Of a stretch of 64,000 nucleotides of DNA, positions 51,628 through 60,625 are shown in pieces (position 1 is the stretch's first letter; every line of letters starts with the position of its first letter). The position numbers were made by a program, and so were the translations under genes. The notes under the pieces were generated by a model. It worked only from the letters and a program-made list of their open reading frames with translations. It did not search any database and had not been told where the DNA came from. Source of the DNA: Verrucomicrobiales bacterium (lineage in GTDB: Bacteria > Verrucomicrobiota > Verrucomicrobiia > Limisphaerales > CAIMTB01); contig JAEUHG010000174.1 of NCBI GenBank assembly GCA_016795425.1, positions 1-64,000 of the forward strand. The letters run 5' to 3'.

Positions 51628-54057
51628 ATGAACACACTGCGCCTTTCGTTCCGCCAACTTCTGAAGGCTCCCGCCTTCACCCTGGTCACAGTCGTGACCC
51701 TTTCGCTCGGTATCGGCGCTTGCACCCTGGTGTTCAGTTGGATTCGCAGCGTGCTCATCGACACCATTCCGGGCGCCAGAGATCCAGGGCAATTGGTGGT
51801 GCTCGCTGACCGCCACATCAGCGGCGCCATCGGTGACACATTGTCCATGCCCGATCTGCGCGACCTCGCTGCCAACACGAATGTGTTCAACGGGGTGGTT
51901 GGCTCGCAAATGGAGGCCACCCCCTTGCGCATCGGGAAGGAGGTGGAATGGGTCTGGGCCCAGGTCACGACCGCCAACTACTTCGACGTGCTCGGCGTTC
52001 GTCCCGGTCTCGGCCGCGGCTTTCGCGCGGACGAGGATCAGGCGCCTCGCGGGAACCCCGTCGTCGTCATCAGCCATGGGTTATGGCAACGACGGTTCGG
52101 GGCGGACCCGGATATCCTGGGACGGACCATTGAGGTCGGTCGCCGACCGTTCACCATCATTGGCGTCGCGCCCGCGGGCTTTCGTGGAACGATGGGTGGC
52201 CTCGGGTTCGATCTTTGGTACCCCGTCACGATGTCGGGTGAGTTCGCCGACATTCAACGAGCCCTGGCCACGCGAGGCTGGCGGTGGTTGCACACGGTGG
52301 CTCGATTGCAGCAAGGCGTCCCCATCGATCGTGCCCAGGTGGCGACGGACATCATCATGCGGCGATTGGAGGCGGAATACCCAGCCAGCAACCGCGACAA
52401 CGGCGTGGCGGTGCTGCCTGTCTGGCGCTCGCCATGGGGGGCGCAAGGTCTGTTGCTGCCACTGCTGATGTCGCTCGCCGGGGTTGCGGCTTTATTGCTC
52501 CTTCTGGTCATTGCCAACATTGGAAACCTGCTTCTTGCGCGCGCCAGTTCGCGCGAAAGCGAGATGTCCGTGCGCCTCGCTCTGGGCGCCGGGGCGCGGC
52601 AATTGATTCAGTTGGTCCTGACCGAAAGTCTGCTGCTGGCGCTGCTGGGCGGCCTCGGCGCGTGTGTCATTGCGGCGGCTCTGGGGCGTTCCCTTCTCTG
52701 GCTGCTGCCACAAACCTATCTTCCCATTCAGCTGGGTTTCTCCTTGGACTTCCGGGTGGTGCTCTTCGCCATCGCCTTGGCGCTCGTCACCGGTGTTTTG
52801 ACAGGCCTGTTTCCGGCCTGGCGATCGACCCACACCACCCTCGCGGCGTCACTCAAGGCAGGAGGACGTTCAGGGGAAGGCTCACGTGGCAGCCAGCGCG
52901 TCCGACAGATCCTCGTTGCCGCCGAGATCGCCGCTGCTCTGGTCCTGCTCGTCGGCATGACACTGTGCGGTCGAAGTTTCGAGCGGGCGCGCCAGTTGTA
53001 TGTCGGGCTCGATCCGCGCGGAGTATGGCTGGCAGGATACCGCCTGCAGCCCGATCAGTTTTCGGCCCAGGATGCCGCCGCCTTCTATCGGCGTCTTCAA
53101 AACGAACTCTCCCAACTCCCTGGCGTCACCTCGGTCGCGTTGGCGGATTGGCTCCCCCTTGGATTCGAGGGCGGTTCGTCATCCCTTTTTCAGGTCCCTG
53201 GTTATCAACCGGCGCCGGGAGAACGCATGAGCACCGGCGTCAGCACCGTCAGCCACGATTACTTCCGCACACTCAGTATTCCGATCCTGCAGGGACGCGA
53301 ATTCCAATTGCAGGATGACGATCAGGCTCCTCTTGTCACTGTTATCAATGACGAGATCGCCAGACGCTATTTTCCTGGCCGCGACCCCGTCGGCTTGGAG
53401 ATCCAGGTCTGGGGAAAGCCTCGGCGGATCGTGGGCGTCGCGCGCACGGGAAAATACCGCTCACTCAACGAAGCTCCGCGCCCGTTCCTTTGGATGCCGC
53501 TCAGCCAGGGGTCGGACCACACCCTCACCGCGGTCATCCGCACCGAGGGATCCCTGGAGGCCTTGGGGGCCAGCGTGGAGAGAGTCAGCGCCGCCTTGGA
53601 TCCCAACGCGCGTCCGATGGCCGCAATGGCCATGACCGATTTCATGGCCGCCGTCTACGTGGTCCCCCGCGTCGCCGCCACGTTGCTGGCGATTCTGGGC
53701 GCGGTCGCCGTCTTCCTCGCTTCCCTCGGCGTGTACTCCGTTATCGCCTGGTCCGTGGGACGGCGAGTGCGTGAGATCGGTGTCCGGATGGCGCTCGGCG
53801 CCGGGCGTTCGGAAGTGGTGGGCTTGTTCGTTCACCAGGCTCTGCGCCTAACCCTGTTGGGCGCAGTTGTTGGGATTCTGGGCGCCCTGGCCGGAGGCCG
53901 CGCGATTGCAGGTATTCTCGTCGGGGTTTCCGCCACCGACCCGATGGCCTACCTGGTCGCCATTCCGACGCTGGGTGTGATCGCAGCGGTCGCCGCATGG
54001 CTGCCTGCGCGCCGTGCCGCCGCCGTCGATCCGGTCGTTGCCTTGCGATCGGATTAA
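51628..54057 (+). CDS. ADOP-type ABC permease (FtsX/MacB duplicated orphan permease)
   Basis: This 809-residue membrane protein begins LRLSFRQLLKAPAFTLVTVVTLSLGIGACTLVFSWIRSVLIDTIP, the start of the MacB/FtsX permease core. A large MacB-type periplasmic domain follows, then FtsX helices (LLLPLLMSLAGVAALLLLLVIANIGNLLLARASSRESEMSVRLALGAGARQLI). A second copy of the unit follows, with a second FtsX domain at the end (AATLLAILGAVAVFLASLGVYSVIAW to DPVVALRSD). This duplicated form is the ADOP family common in Acidobacteria and Verrucomicrobiota. No ABC ATPase gene is next to it, as usual for these orphans. Function is unknown; MacB relatives transmit mechanical energy to outer-membrane partners. 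Confidence 0.9.
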   Translation: MNTLRLSFRQLLKAPAFTLVTVVTLSLGIGACTLVFSWIRSVLIDTIPGARDPGQLVVLADRHISGAIGDTLSMPDLRDLAANTNVFNGVVGSQMEATPLRIGKEVEWVWAQVTTANYFDVLGVRPGLGRGFRADEDQAPRGNPVVVISHGLWQRRFGADPDILGRTIEVGRRPFTIIGVAPAGFRGTMGGLGFDLWYPVTMSGEFADIQRALATRGWRWLHTVARLQQGVPIDRAQVATDIIMRRLEAEYPASNRDNGVAVLPVWRSPWGAQGLLLPLLMSLAGVAALLLLLVIANIGNLLLARASSRESEMSVRLALGAGARQLIQLVLTESLLLALLGGLGACVIAAALGRSLLWLLPQTYLPIQLGFSLDFRVVLFAIALALVTGVLTGLFPAWRSTHTTLAASLKAGGRSGEGSRGSQRVRQILVAAEIAAALVLLVGMTLCGRSFERARQLYVGLDPRGVWLAGYRLQPDQFSAQDAAAFYRRLQNELSQLPGVTSVALADWLPLGFEGGSSSLFQVPGYQPAPGERMSTGVSTVSHDYFRTLSIPILQGREFQLQDDDQAPLVTVINDEIARRYFPGRDPVGLEIQVWGKPRRIVGVARTGKYRSLNEAPRPFLWMPLSQGSDHTLTAVIRTEGSLEALGASVERVSAALDPNARPMAAMAMTDFMAAVYVVPRVAATLLAILGAVAVFLASLGVYSVIAWSVGRRVREIGVRMALGAGRSEVVGLFVHQALRLTLLGAVVGILGALAGGRAIAGILVGVSATDPMAYLVAIPTLGVIAAVAAWLPARRAAAVDPVVALRSD

Positions 54058-54095
54058 CAGTGGCCTCATCGAGCACTCACGTGACATCGCGCCCT

Positions 54096-55211
54096 TTATT
54101 GCCGGGGCCGCGCGCGTCGCCGCTGCAGCGCAACCTCGTAGACCTTCTCGGTTGCCTCGGCCCGGCTGTCCCAGGAAAACTCCAGCGCCCGTTGACGGGC
54201 CTTGGCGCCCATTAAGCGAGCATCGTCGGGATCAGACTCCAATCGGCGCAGGGCCAACTCCAGGGAGCGCGGTTCCGTGGGATCCACAACCAGTCCATCG
54301 ACTCCGTCCGTCAACCATTCTGCAGCGCCAATGTTCTTGCCGATCACGACGGGAAGTTCGGTTGCCATCGCCTCCGCCACCACCATGCCAAAAGTGTCGT
54401 AGAGGGATGGATACACGAAGACGTCCGCCGCCCGATAGGCCAGCGCAATCGAGGCTTCCGGGCCGTGGAAAACGAGGCGATCGGCAACCCCCAGGCCCGA
54501 CGCGAGAGCGTGGTACTCCCGCGGAGCGGACCGGCTGATGACAAGCAGTCGCACGCCGGGAAATCTGGGAAGCAGGTGAATGGCCTCCGCCAACCCTTTT
54601 CGAGCTTCGCCGACGAACAGCCAAACACGATCTTCGGTTCGCAGACCGTAACGCGCTCGAATGGATGCCTGCTCCGCCGAATCCTTGGCTGCCCTAAACT
54701 CGCCCGTGTCGATGCCGTGATGAATCACGGACACGTCCTTCCGCCATCCATAGTGCCGCTCCACCTCGCGAGCGACTGCCCACGAGATTGCTATCAAATG
54801 CGAGGCGCGCGATTGACGATAAAAGCGAGCCTCCACTGGATTCACCAAAGCCGGAAAGAGCCGTTGTTTCCACGTGCCCGGAGGTTGCGCCAGGAGCCGG
54901 GCCGCGTTGCAGACATGGGCGGTGATGACGTCGGCGCTCCAGCAGGTCAGCCCCTGGGCATGAATCAGGTCCGCCGGTCGACTCCGCACCGCCCGCTCCG
55001 CGGATACCAGGAAACTGAATACGGTCATGAGGGACGTTTTTCGCCAAGCCCCCACCCTTATCGCGCGGCACCCAGGCGGGCAATCCAACGCAAACCGATT
55101 CGCATACACCTCCACTTCATGACGGCGCCCCAATCGCCGTGCTAACTCCACGGCGTAACGGCCTTGGCCCAAGCCCGGATCGAAATCATGGACCACCAAC
55201 GCGATCTTCAT
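54096..55211 (-). CDS. Glycosyltransferase family 4
   Basis: This GT-B glycosyltransferase of 371 residues starts MKIALVVHDFDPGLGQGRYAVELARRL, a GT4-type N-terminal fold. The C-terminal donor site has EDRVWLFVGEARKGLAEAI, VFHGPEASIALAYRAADVFVYPSLYDTFGMVVAEAMATELPVV and the E-x7-E motif. RVGAWRKTSLMTVFSF and HLIAISWAVAREVERHYG are similar to lipopolysaccharide core transferases of the WaaG type. It is translated with the next glycosyltransferase upstream (four-base overlap) and belongs to a polysaccharide cluster with an O-antigen-ligase-like protein. Sugar and acceptor are not known. Confidence 0.92.
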   Translation of the reverse strand: MKIALVVHDFDPGLGQGRYAVELARRLGRRHEVEVYANRFALDCPPGCRAIRVGAWRKTSLMTVFSFLVSAERAVRSRPADLIHAQGLTCWSADVITAHVCNAARLLAQPPGTWKQRLFPALVNPVEARFYRQSRASHLIAISWAVAREVERHYGWRKDVSVIHHGIDTGEFRAAKDSAEQASIRARYGLRTEDRVWLFVGEARKGLAEAIHLLPRFPGVRLLVISRSAPREYHALASGLGVADRLVFHGPEASIALAYRAADVFVYPSLYDTFGMVVAEAMATELPVVIGKNIGAAEWLTDGVDGLVVDPTEPRSLELALRRLESDPDDARLMGAKARQRALEFSWDSRAEATEKVYEVALQRRRARPRQ

Positions 55212-56371
55212 TCCCGGCCCCCTGCGCTCGCTTGCCCGGGAACCAACGAACGCACCAGATTCTCAAACTCCCGACGGAGCACGTCATAGTGGCACAGCGC
55301 GCGCGCGCGTTCCGGGAGCGTAGCGCCGAGGCCGCGCAGCGAGGCGTCCTGGAATACCTGCCGAATTCGTGACGCCACCCTTTCCGGATACTCCGCGTCG
55401 ACCGCTCCGTGAAAGTCGACCAGCATGGGCTCCGGAAGCAGCAACTCCGCTTCTCCCACTCGGCTTGCCAGGATGAAGCGCCCGGCCGCCATGTATTCCG
55501 GAAGCTTGCCCGTGGTTCGAACCCGTCCCGGAAGATTGTTGGTTTGCGTCGACATCGCGATGTCGAACACCCGCAACATGGGTTGAACCTCGGCGTATGG
55601 AATACGGCCGGCAAAGCGCACCCGATCTTCCACGCCCAGGCGTCGAGCTTCGTTCTGAAGCCATGGAAGCCCATCGCCATCGCCGACGATCAAACCGCTG
55701 ATCGGAAGATCCGCCAACCTGGACAAGGCCTGCAACAGATCCCAGCCGTAACAGATTTGGAGTTTAGGGCTCAACACGGTCGACCCGAGCACTCCGACGA
55801 CAAACCGCTCCGACAAGGCCAATCGTTCGCGAAGGAGGTGGATCTTCCCCGCATCCACCGGCCCGGGATCGACGTACCCATCACGGATCAGTTCCACCCG
55901 ACGGTAACCCCGCTGCAACAGGAGTTCCCGGTGTCGCGTGCCACGAACCACAATCGCGGCCGCACGCCGTTGCGCCAGCGTTTCGACCTGCTTTAACAGG
56001 GGAAGCTTCCATCCGGCGCCAACCCCTGATTCCAGAGCCATTTCGTAGACCAGGTCTCCGGTATCGAGAACATAGGGTCGCTTTCGGCGTCGCGACCACC
56101 AAGGCACCAAGCAGCCACCCGGGATGGCGGTGTTCAAAACATAAACCAGGGAAGGCGACATATCCCGCAAGGCCCGCCACCAGCGAATCGCGGTCGAACC
56201 ACGAGATCCCTCGCGACCCAGAATGGTGACGGCCTCTGCGGGCAGGGATGCGGTAATTCCCCGGGCCCGTTGAAACTCAACGCTGCCCGGCCCGCCATGG
56301 ACCAACACCATCACCCGGCCCAAGCCTTGGGACGGCGTTCTCGCCGAGCTCGACACACCTGGTTCCGACAT
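55208..56371 (-). CDS. Glycosyltransferase family 4-like protein
   Basis: The 387-residue GT-B protein shows GRVMVLVHGGPGSVEFQRARGIT near the start. The C-terminal donor-binding half has RFVVGVLGSTVLSPKLQICYGWDLLQAL, RVRFAGRIPYAEVQPMLRVFDIAMSTQTNNLPGRVRTTGKLPEYMAAGRFILASRVGEAELLL. The EYMA segment corresponds to the E of the E-x7-E motif but the second Glu is shifted, so it is a divergent GT4. It overlaps the next gene by four bases (ATGA) and starts 12 bases after the stop of the O-antigen-ligase-like gene, so the three are a tight operon. Substrates are unknown. Confidence 0.88.
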   Translation of the reverse strand: MSEPGVSSSARTPSQGLGRVMVLVHGGPGSVEFQRARGITASLPAEAVTILGREGSRGSTAIRWWRALRDMSPSLVYVLNTAIPGGCLVPWWSRRRKRPYVLDTGDLVYEMALESGVGAGWKLPLLKQVETLAQRRAAAIVVRGTRHRELLLQRGYRRVELIRDGYVDPGPVDAGKIHLLRERLALSERFVVGVLGSTVLSPKLQICYGWDLLQALSRLADLPISGLIVGDGDGLPWLQNEARRLGVEDRVRFAGRIPYAEVQPMLRVFDIAMSTQTNNLPGRVRTTGKLPEYMAAGRFILASRVGEAELLLPEPMLVDFHGAVDAEYPERVASRIRQVFQDASLRGLGATLPERARALCHYDVLRREFENLVRSLVPGQASAGGRE

Positions 56372-56383
56372 AGCCGCAGCGCG

Positions 56384-58012
56384 TCAGCGGTAGAGGAATC
56401 GCTTTTTGGCGCCTTGGCCTTTGGGCGCAGGCGGCGGTTCCGAGGGTGCGACCGGTGGCGCCCATTCGTTCGATGGTTTTCTTGGCGCGTAAAGGAAGCG
56501 CTTGGGTTGGCGCTTCCGAATGTCCCGCGACACCTCGGCGGGAGTGAACCCCGGCGCTGCCACTTTGTTCCCTTGATCCGACCGCCGTTCCTCCGGAACT
56601 TGAATCGCCTCCGGAGCCAGTGGTTTCGACGCCGTCGCCGCTATCTGATCCAGTCTCAAAAGACCTCCCAGAAAGAACCAGGTCAGCACGCCCAATGGAA
56701 TCCCGACGAACGGCGACCCGGTCGGAAATGTGATCATGGCAATGATGAAGGCGCTTACCGCACCGAGCGCCATGGTGCCGATCGGATTGTCCGCATGGCG
56801 GTTCAGCACCCGAAACCCATCGCGTGCCCCCGCAATCAACATTCCGATCACCACCAGCGTCCCCACGACACCCAATTCCGTCATCGCCTTGCCGAGATCG
56901 CCATCGACACCCCAAATCTGGTAGCGCCCGAAATAGGAAAGCAGCGAAATCGGCAATCCCACCGCCGCTTTCCCCAAGCCCCCACCAATGAAACTGCTTT
57001 TCAGCAAGTTGTTCCAACCAGGGATCACCACGACCCAAAAGCGTCCCAGGACCGACTTCGTATCGCTCAAGGTTGAATAGCGGTCCACAATGCCGCCCGA
57101 GGTCCATTCCGAGCCCAAGAATAGTCCGACCGCGCAGGCTCCGCCTAACATCCAGAGGTAACTTGGCAGTTTTCGCTTCCACACGATCAACGCCATTCCC
57201 AGTGCCATGCAGGTCACCGCCGTTCGGGAGCCGCTCAAAAACATGCCCCATCCGATTATCACCGCCAGCACCAGGAGGATCCACTTCTCTCCCTTTCCCA
57301 CCGTGCGATCCGTCAGCAACGCCGCCAGAAAGATGAGGCTCAATGCCATGGTCCCACCGAAGGCACCCGAAGATACAAAGGTCGAGAACCGCCGTAGCAC
57401 GTAACGACCCTCGTCATCGACAAATCCCTGCCCCCGGGTCATGCGCTCGAAGTAGGCGTCCATCTCGCGCATCGCATTGACTTCGTCCTCCGTCTGCCGC
57501 GTGGCGTAGATCGCCGTCGCTGTCGCCAGCAGAATGATCAGAATGAAATAGCCGTGAAATTGCCGCCGGGTGGTGATGATGTGATAGCCGAGCCCAAACA
57601 TCAGCGTGGCAAACACCCAGCCACGTACCGCCGCCAACGCCCCCAAAAATGGCACACCCCACGGAAGAACCAGCGCCAAGACAAACCAAATCGCTACCAC
57701 CACATAGAAGGCGCGCAGCCAGCGCGACGCGAGGCCAGGCGGGAAAAACTCGCTCCACGACCGCAGCCGCGACACCACCAATCCCAAGGCAATAATCAGC
57801 GGTATGTCGAAGGCGAACGTCATGACTGGATGCCGATATCGCCACTTCAGGTAGCCGTGGAAGAACCCGATCACCAGCGCTATGGCCACCGCCAAATTCG
57901 CCGCCTTCTGATTGAGAAACAGGTCCCGCAGCCGCTGCCAAATGGATCGCGACGATGAGGCCTCGTCCAGAGGGTCCCCCGGGGGATTCTGTCGTGTGAT
58001 GATGGCGGACAT
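56384..58012 (-). CDS. O-antigen ligase/polymerase-like membrane protein with basic tail
   Basis: This 542-residue polytopic protein has about ten to twelve helices: AVAIALVIGFFHGYLKWRYRHP, IPLIIALGLVVSRLRSWSEFF, AFYVVVAIWFVLALVLPW and others. A central polar loop carries GSRTAVTCMALGMALIVWKRK and the conserved region KSVLGRFWVVVIPGWNNLLKSSFIGGGLGKA typical of WaaL/Wzy superfamily proteins (Pfam O-antigen ligase). The helix end GVLTWFFLGGLLRLDQI is followed by a cytoplasmic tail of about 80 residues rich in Pro, Arg and Lys, with two copies of a KRFLY motif. It may polymerise or transfer a glycan made by the two adjacent glycosyltransferases. ATG 58012 is preferred; the open frame continues upstream without membrane features. 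Confidence 0.82.
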   Translation of the reverse strand: MSAIITRQNPPGDPLDEASSSRSIWQRLRDLFLNQKAANLAVAIALVIGFFHGYLKWRYRHPVMTFAFDIPLIIALGLVVSRLRSWSEFFPPGLASRWLRAFYVVVAIWFVLALVLPWGVPFLGALAAVRGWVFATLMFGLGYHIITTRRQFHGYFILIILLATATAIYATRQTEDEVNAMREMDAYFERMTRGQGFVDDEGRYVLRRFSTFVSSGAFGGTMALSLIFLAALLTDRTVGKGEKWILLVLAVIIGWGMFLSGSRTAVTCMALGMALIVWKRKLPSYLWMLGGACAVGLFLGSEWTSGGIVDRYSTLSDTKSVLGRFWVVVIPGWNNLLKSSFIGGGLGKAAVGLPISLLSYFGRYQIWGVDGDLGKAMTELGVVGTLVVIGMLIAGARDGFRVLNRHADNPIGTMALGAVSAFIIAMITFPTGSPFVGIPLGVLTWFFLGGLLRLDQIAATASKPLAPEAIQVPEERRSDQGNKVAAPGFTPAEVSRDIRKRQPKRFLYAPRKPSNEWAPPVAPSEPPPAPKGQGAKKRFLYR

Positions 58013-58215
58013 GCAGCGTTGAGCGACGGAGCACCCGCCGGAATCCCCCCTCCCAGCGCTTTCCGCAGCGCCCGAGGCCCGGCCCGCGCTCCAGCGGCGA
58101 CCGTAGCGGCCACCCCCCGCCCCGCACAACCTCAACCTTGCAGCCCCCAAGGGCCCGCCAACTTCTCCCAGATTCGGCTTCCGTCGGTCGCCCCCCGGTT
58201 TGAAACTGCAGCGCT

Positions 58216-59208
58216 GTGGCTGCCGACTGGGAAAAGGTCTCCTGCGCTTTGTGCCAATCGACGGACGGCACTTCCGTTCTCGCTATCCCGCAACCGGATG
58301 CGCCGGGCGGCATGGCGCATGTCTGGCAGTGCCGGCAGTGCGGCCTTCGCCGACTGGAACCGCGACCGTCGCTTCGTTCCCTGCCCGACTACTATGCCGC
58401 CGCCTCCGGCTACAATGCCTACATTGGCCGAACCCGATCGCCTCGTACTCAACGGCTTTGGAATCTTCTGCGAGACGGTTACTCGCGCCCTGCGGGGCTC
58501 GGTCCATGGACTCGCCTCACCGCGCCCTTGGGACGCGCCATCGCGTCCTGGGCGTTCGACATCAATATTCCCCTCAATGGCATCCGCGGTCTGCGCGTGC
58601 TGGAAATCGGGTCGGGTTACGGCGACATCCTGATCTATCTCAAGGAACGCGGATGCGAAGTCCTCGGTATTGATCCCAGCCAGGACGCCGCCGCTTCGGG
58701 AAGGCGGCATGGCGTCGAAATCCGGGTAGGTTTCGTCACCCAACTCGATCTGCCGGCAGCGTCGTTCGACGCCGTCATCATGTGCCATAGCCTCGAGCAC
58801 GTGCCGGACCCCAACGTGGAATTGGCTGAGGTGGCCCGACTGCTCACGCCGGGAGGACACCTTCACCTGGCCGTTCCGAATGGCAATGCCGTGCGCCTTC
58901 GACAGGATGGCATCCGTTGGGCCCACCTTTCACACCCGCTTCACCTCTGGTACTTCGACGCCGCCACACTGACCCAACTCCTTCGTCGGCACGGTCTGGA
59001 ACCGATTCATCCGCCGGTGACCACCACCCGGCATCACGCCTTGAAGCATTGGATCGGTGAATGCCGCAATGGGCACCCCTTCTCGGGGACTCGACGTTTT
59101 CTGAAGTTCTTGTGGGCCGCCGCAGGTTCCCAAGATGGCGGCGATGTGCTTCGTGCCGTGGCCAAAAAAACCGGGCCATCCGGTGGGACACCGGAACGGT
59201 CTCGCTAA
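58216..59208 (+). CDS. Class I SAM methyltransferase with N-terminal zinc ribbon
   Basis: This 330-residue protein resembles the methyltransferase at 11066-12061. An N-terminal ribbon, VSCALCQS and WQCRQCGLRRLEPRP, precedes the SAM fold with motif I GLRVLEIGSGYGDILIYLKERGCEVLGIDPSQDA. IMCHSLEHVPDPNVELAEVARLLTPGGHLHLAVPNGNAVRLRQ follows, and then HLSHPLHLWYFDAATLTQLLRRHGLE, typical of glycan- or lipid-modifying methyltransferases. The start is a GTG at 58216 with no clear ribosome-binding site. It is divergent from the O-antigen-ligase-like gene and may modify the same polysaccharide. The acceptor is unknown. Confidence 0.86.
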   Translation: MAADWEKVSCALCQSTDGTSVLAIPQPDAPGGMAHVWQCRQCGLRRLEPRPSLRSLPDYYAAASGYNAYIGRTRSPRTQRLWNLLRDGYSRPAGLGPWTRLTAPLGRAIASWAFDINIPLNGIRGLRVLEIGSGYGDILIYLKERGCEVLGIDPSQDAAASGRRHGVEIRVGFVTQLDLPAASFDAVIMCHSLEHVPDPNVELAEVARLLTPGGHLHLAVPNGNAVRLRQDGIRWAHLSHPLHLWYFDAATLTQLLRRHGLEPIHPPVTTTRHHALKHWIGECRNGHPFSGTRRFLKFLWAAAGSQDGGDVLRAVAKKTGPSGGTPERSR

Positions 59209-59241
59209 TGGAATGACGATCGGCGTGCGCGGCCGGCGCGT

Positions 59242-60567
59242 TCAGCGGGCCGATGCAGAGGTCGAAATGGGCTTCGGCTGAGCAGATTCCCATTCTGCAT
59301 CCGAGACTTTCCGGCGCACCTGGGTGTGGACGAACACCCCTTTCTTGTTCCCCACCACAATGTCCAACTGACCGTCCCCGGTCACGTCCACCGCCATTAC
59401 CTGCGTGCCGACGCCGGAATCGGCATCGATCAGGTGGGGCACGTAATCCACTCCTTTGCCCGGGGTTCGCACCAGGCGGAACCAATAAAGGACAGCCGGC
59501 GCCCCGGGCTCAGGATCGCCGGTGGGACCGTGGGCCCAAAACCGCTTCCCGGTGACCAAGTCCTTGAGACCGTCGCCGTCCACGTCCTTCAAATCGATGG
59601 CGTGCAACTGCGAAAACTTCACTCCATAGCGATTCTCCTGCGGTTCCTTGTTCATGAACGTGTGCTCCACGAACCGGATGCCGCCTTTGCCGTCATCCAG
59701 GTTTTGGAACCAGGTGAGCCCATATCCGTGGGCCGCCAGCGAGGTGATCACATCATTGCGGCCGTCCCCGTCGACGTCATAGGCGTACATTTGAGCGCCG
59801 CCGGTGCCGAAAGCGAACGGGTGATGCTTCCATTCCGGATCCCCCGCCAACGAGGCCGGTTGTTCCCACCATCCGTCCTTCTCCAAAAGATCCGCGCGAC
59901 CGTCCCCGTTGACATCGCCCACTCCCAGTCCGTGCGTGAACTTATGGTAGTTCTTATTGGGTGAGAGGTTGTGCCAAGTCCAAGGCTGGGTCGGATTCGC
60001 CGGGTCCGGTCCCGCCCATCCGTAGGCGCCCTTGGAACTGCAGACAATCTCCGGATTCCCATCCCCCGTCAGATCCAGAAATGTGGGGGATTCGTTGTCG
60101 GTGACATCGATCGCCTTGTGCTTGGCCCAGTCGCCATCCTTGCCTTTGGGATTCTCGAACCACCAGGTCTCCGCGCCAGGGAATCCCATGACGATGACGT
60201 CATCCCATCCGTCTCGGTTCACGTCGTGCACGTGGGCGATGAAGTTGTCGGAGTAAGCGTTGTTTTTCCCCAACCCACCCTCGTAACCCGCCACCGAGAC
60301 CTCCGTGCCGTCCGCCTTCTTGGTCTTGAAGGTCTGACCGGCCGGGTAAATCGCCTTTCGGACCTTGAAATCGGGCCCGGCATACCAGAATGGACCGGAC
60401 ACCACGTCCTTCTTGCCATCCTTGTTGAAATCGCCGACGGCGGCGCCTTCGGCCCAGAATTCCGGCGTCAGCACCTGCTTCTGAAAGGCAATCAGTTCAC
60501 GAGTCGCGGCGTCGCCTGAAACCGAGGCGAGGACGGCGCCGGCGGCGACCAAGGAACGGGATTTCAT
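59242..60567 (-). CDS. Secreted FG-GAP/VCBS repeat protein
   Basis: This 441-residue exported protein (signal SLVAAGAVLASVSGDAA) consists of seven or so FG-GAP/VCBS repeats with calcium-binding DxNxDGxxD signatures: VGDFNKDGKKDVVSG, VHDVNRDGWDDVIVMG, FLDLTGDGNPEIVCS, VGDVNGDGRADLLEKDG, AYDVDGDGRNDVITS, LKDVDGDGLKDLVTGKRFW and AVDVTGDGQLDIVVGN. Together they should form an integrin-like seven-bladed beta-propeller. Such proteins are common in Verrucomicrobiota and may bind surfaces or polymers; enzymatic function is unknown. It is 58 bases downstream of the HemX/CcsA-like gene on the same strand. Confidence 0.9.
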   Translation of the reverse strand: MKSRSLVAAGAVLASVSGDAATRELIAFQKQVLTPEFWAEGAAVGDFNKDGKKDVVSGPFWYAGPDFKVRKAIYPAGQTFKTKKADGTEVSVAGYEGGLGKNNAYSDNFIAHVHDVNRDGWDDVIVMGFPGAETWWFENPKGKDGDWAKHKAIDVTDNESPTFLDLTGDGNPEIVCSSKGAYGWAGPDPANPTQPWTWHNLSPNKNYHKFTHGLGVGDVNGDGRADLLEKDGWWEQPASLAGDPEWKHHPFAFGTGGAQMYAYDVDGDGRNDVITSLAAHGYGLTWFQNLDDGKGGIRFVEHTFMNKEPQENRYGVKFSQLHAIDLKDVDGDGLKDLVTGKRFWAHGPTGDPEPGAPAVLYWFRLVRTPGKGVDYVPHLIDADSGVGTQVMAVDVTGDGQLDIVVGNKKGVFVHTQVRRKVSDAEWESAQPKPISTSASAR

Positions 60568-60625
60568 GGCCCCAACGATGCGGTTCGAAGGAGACCCGGG
60601 TCAAGCGACCACGCGCCTGGGCGGG

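Noticed and set aside
51257..51631. Short open frames on both strands in the SSS-ADOP interval.
   Set aside because: No ribosome-binding site, signal, membrane helix or domain pattern; composition fits chance frames.
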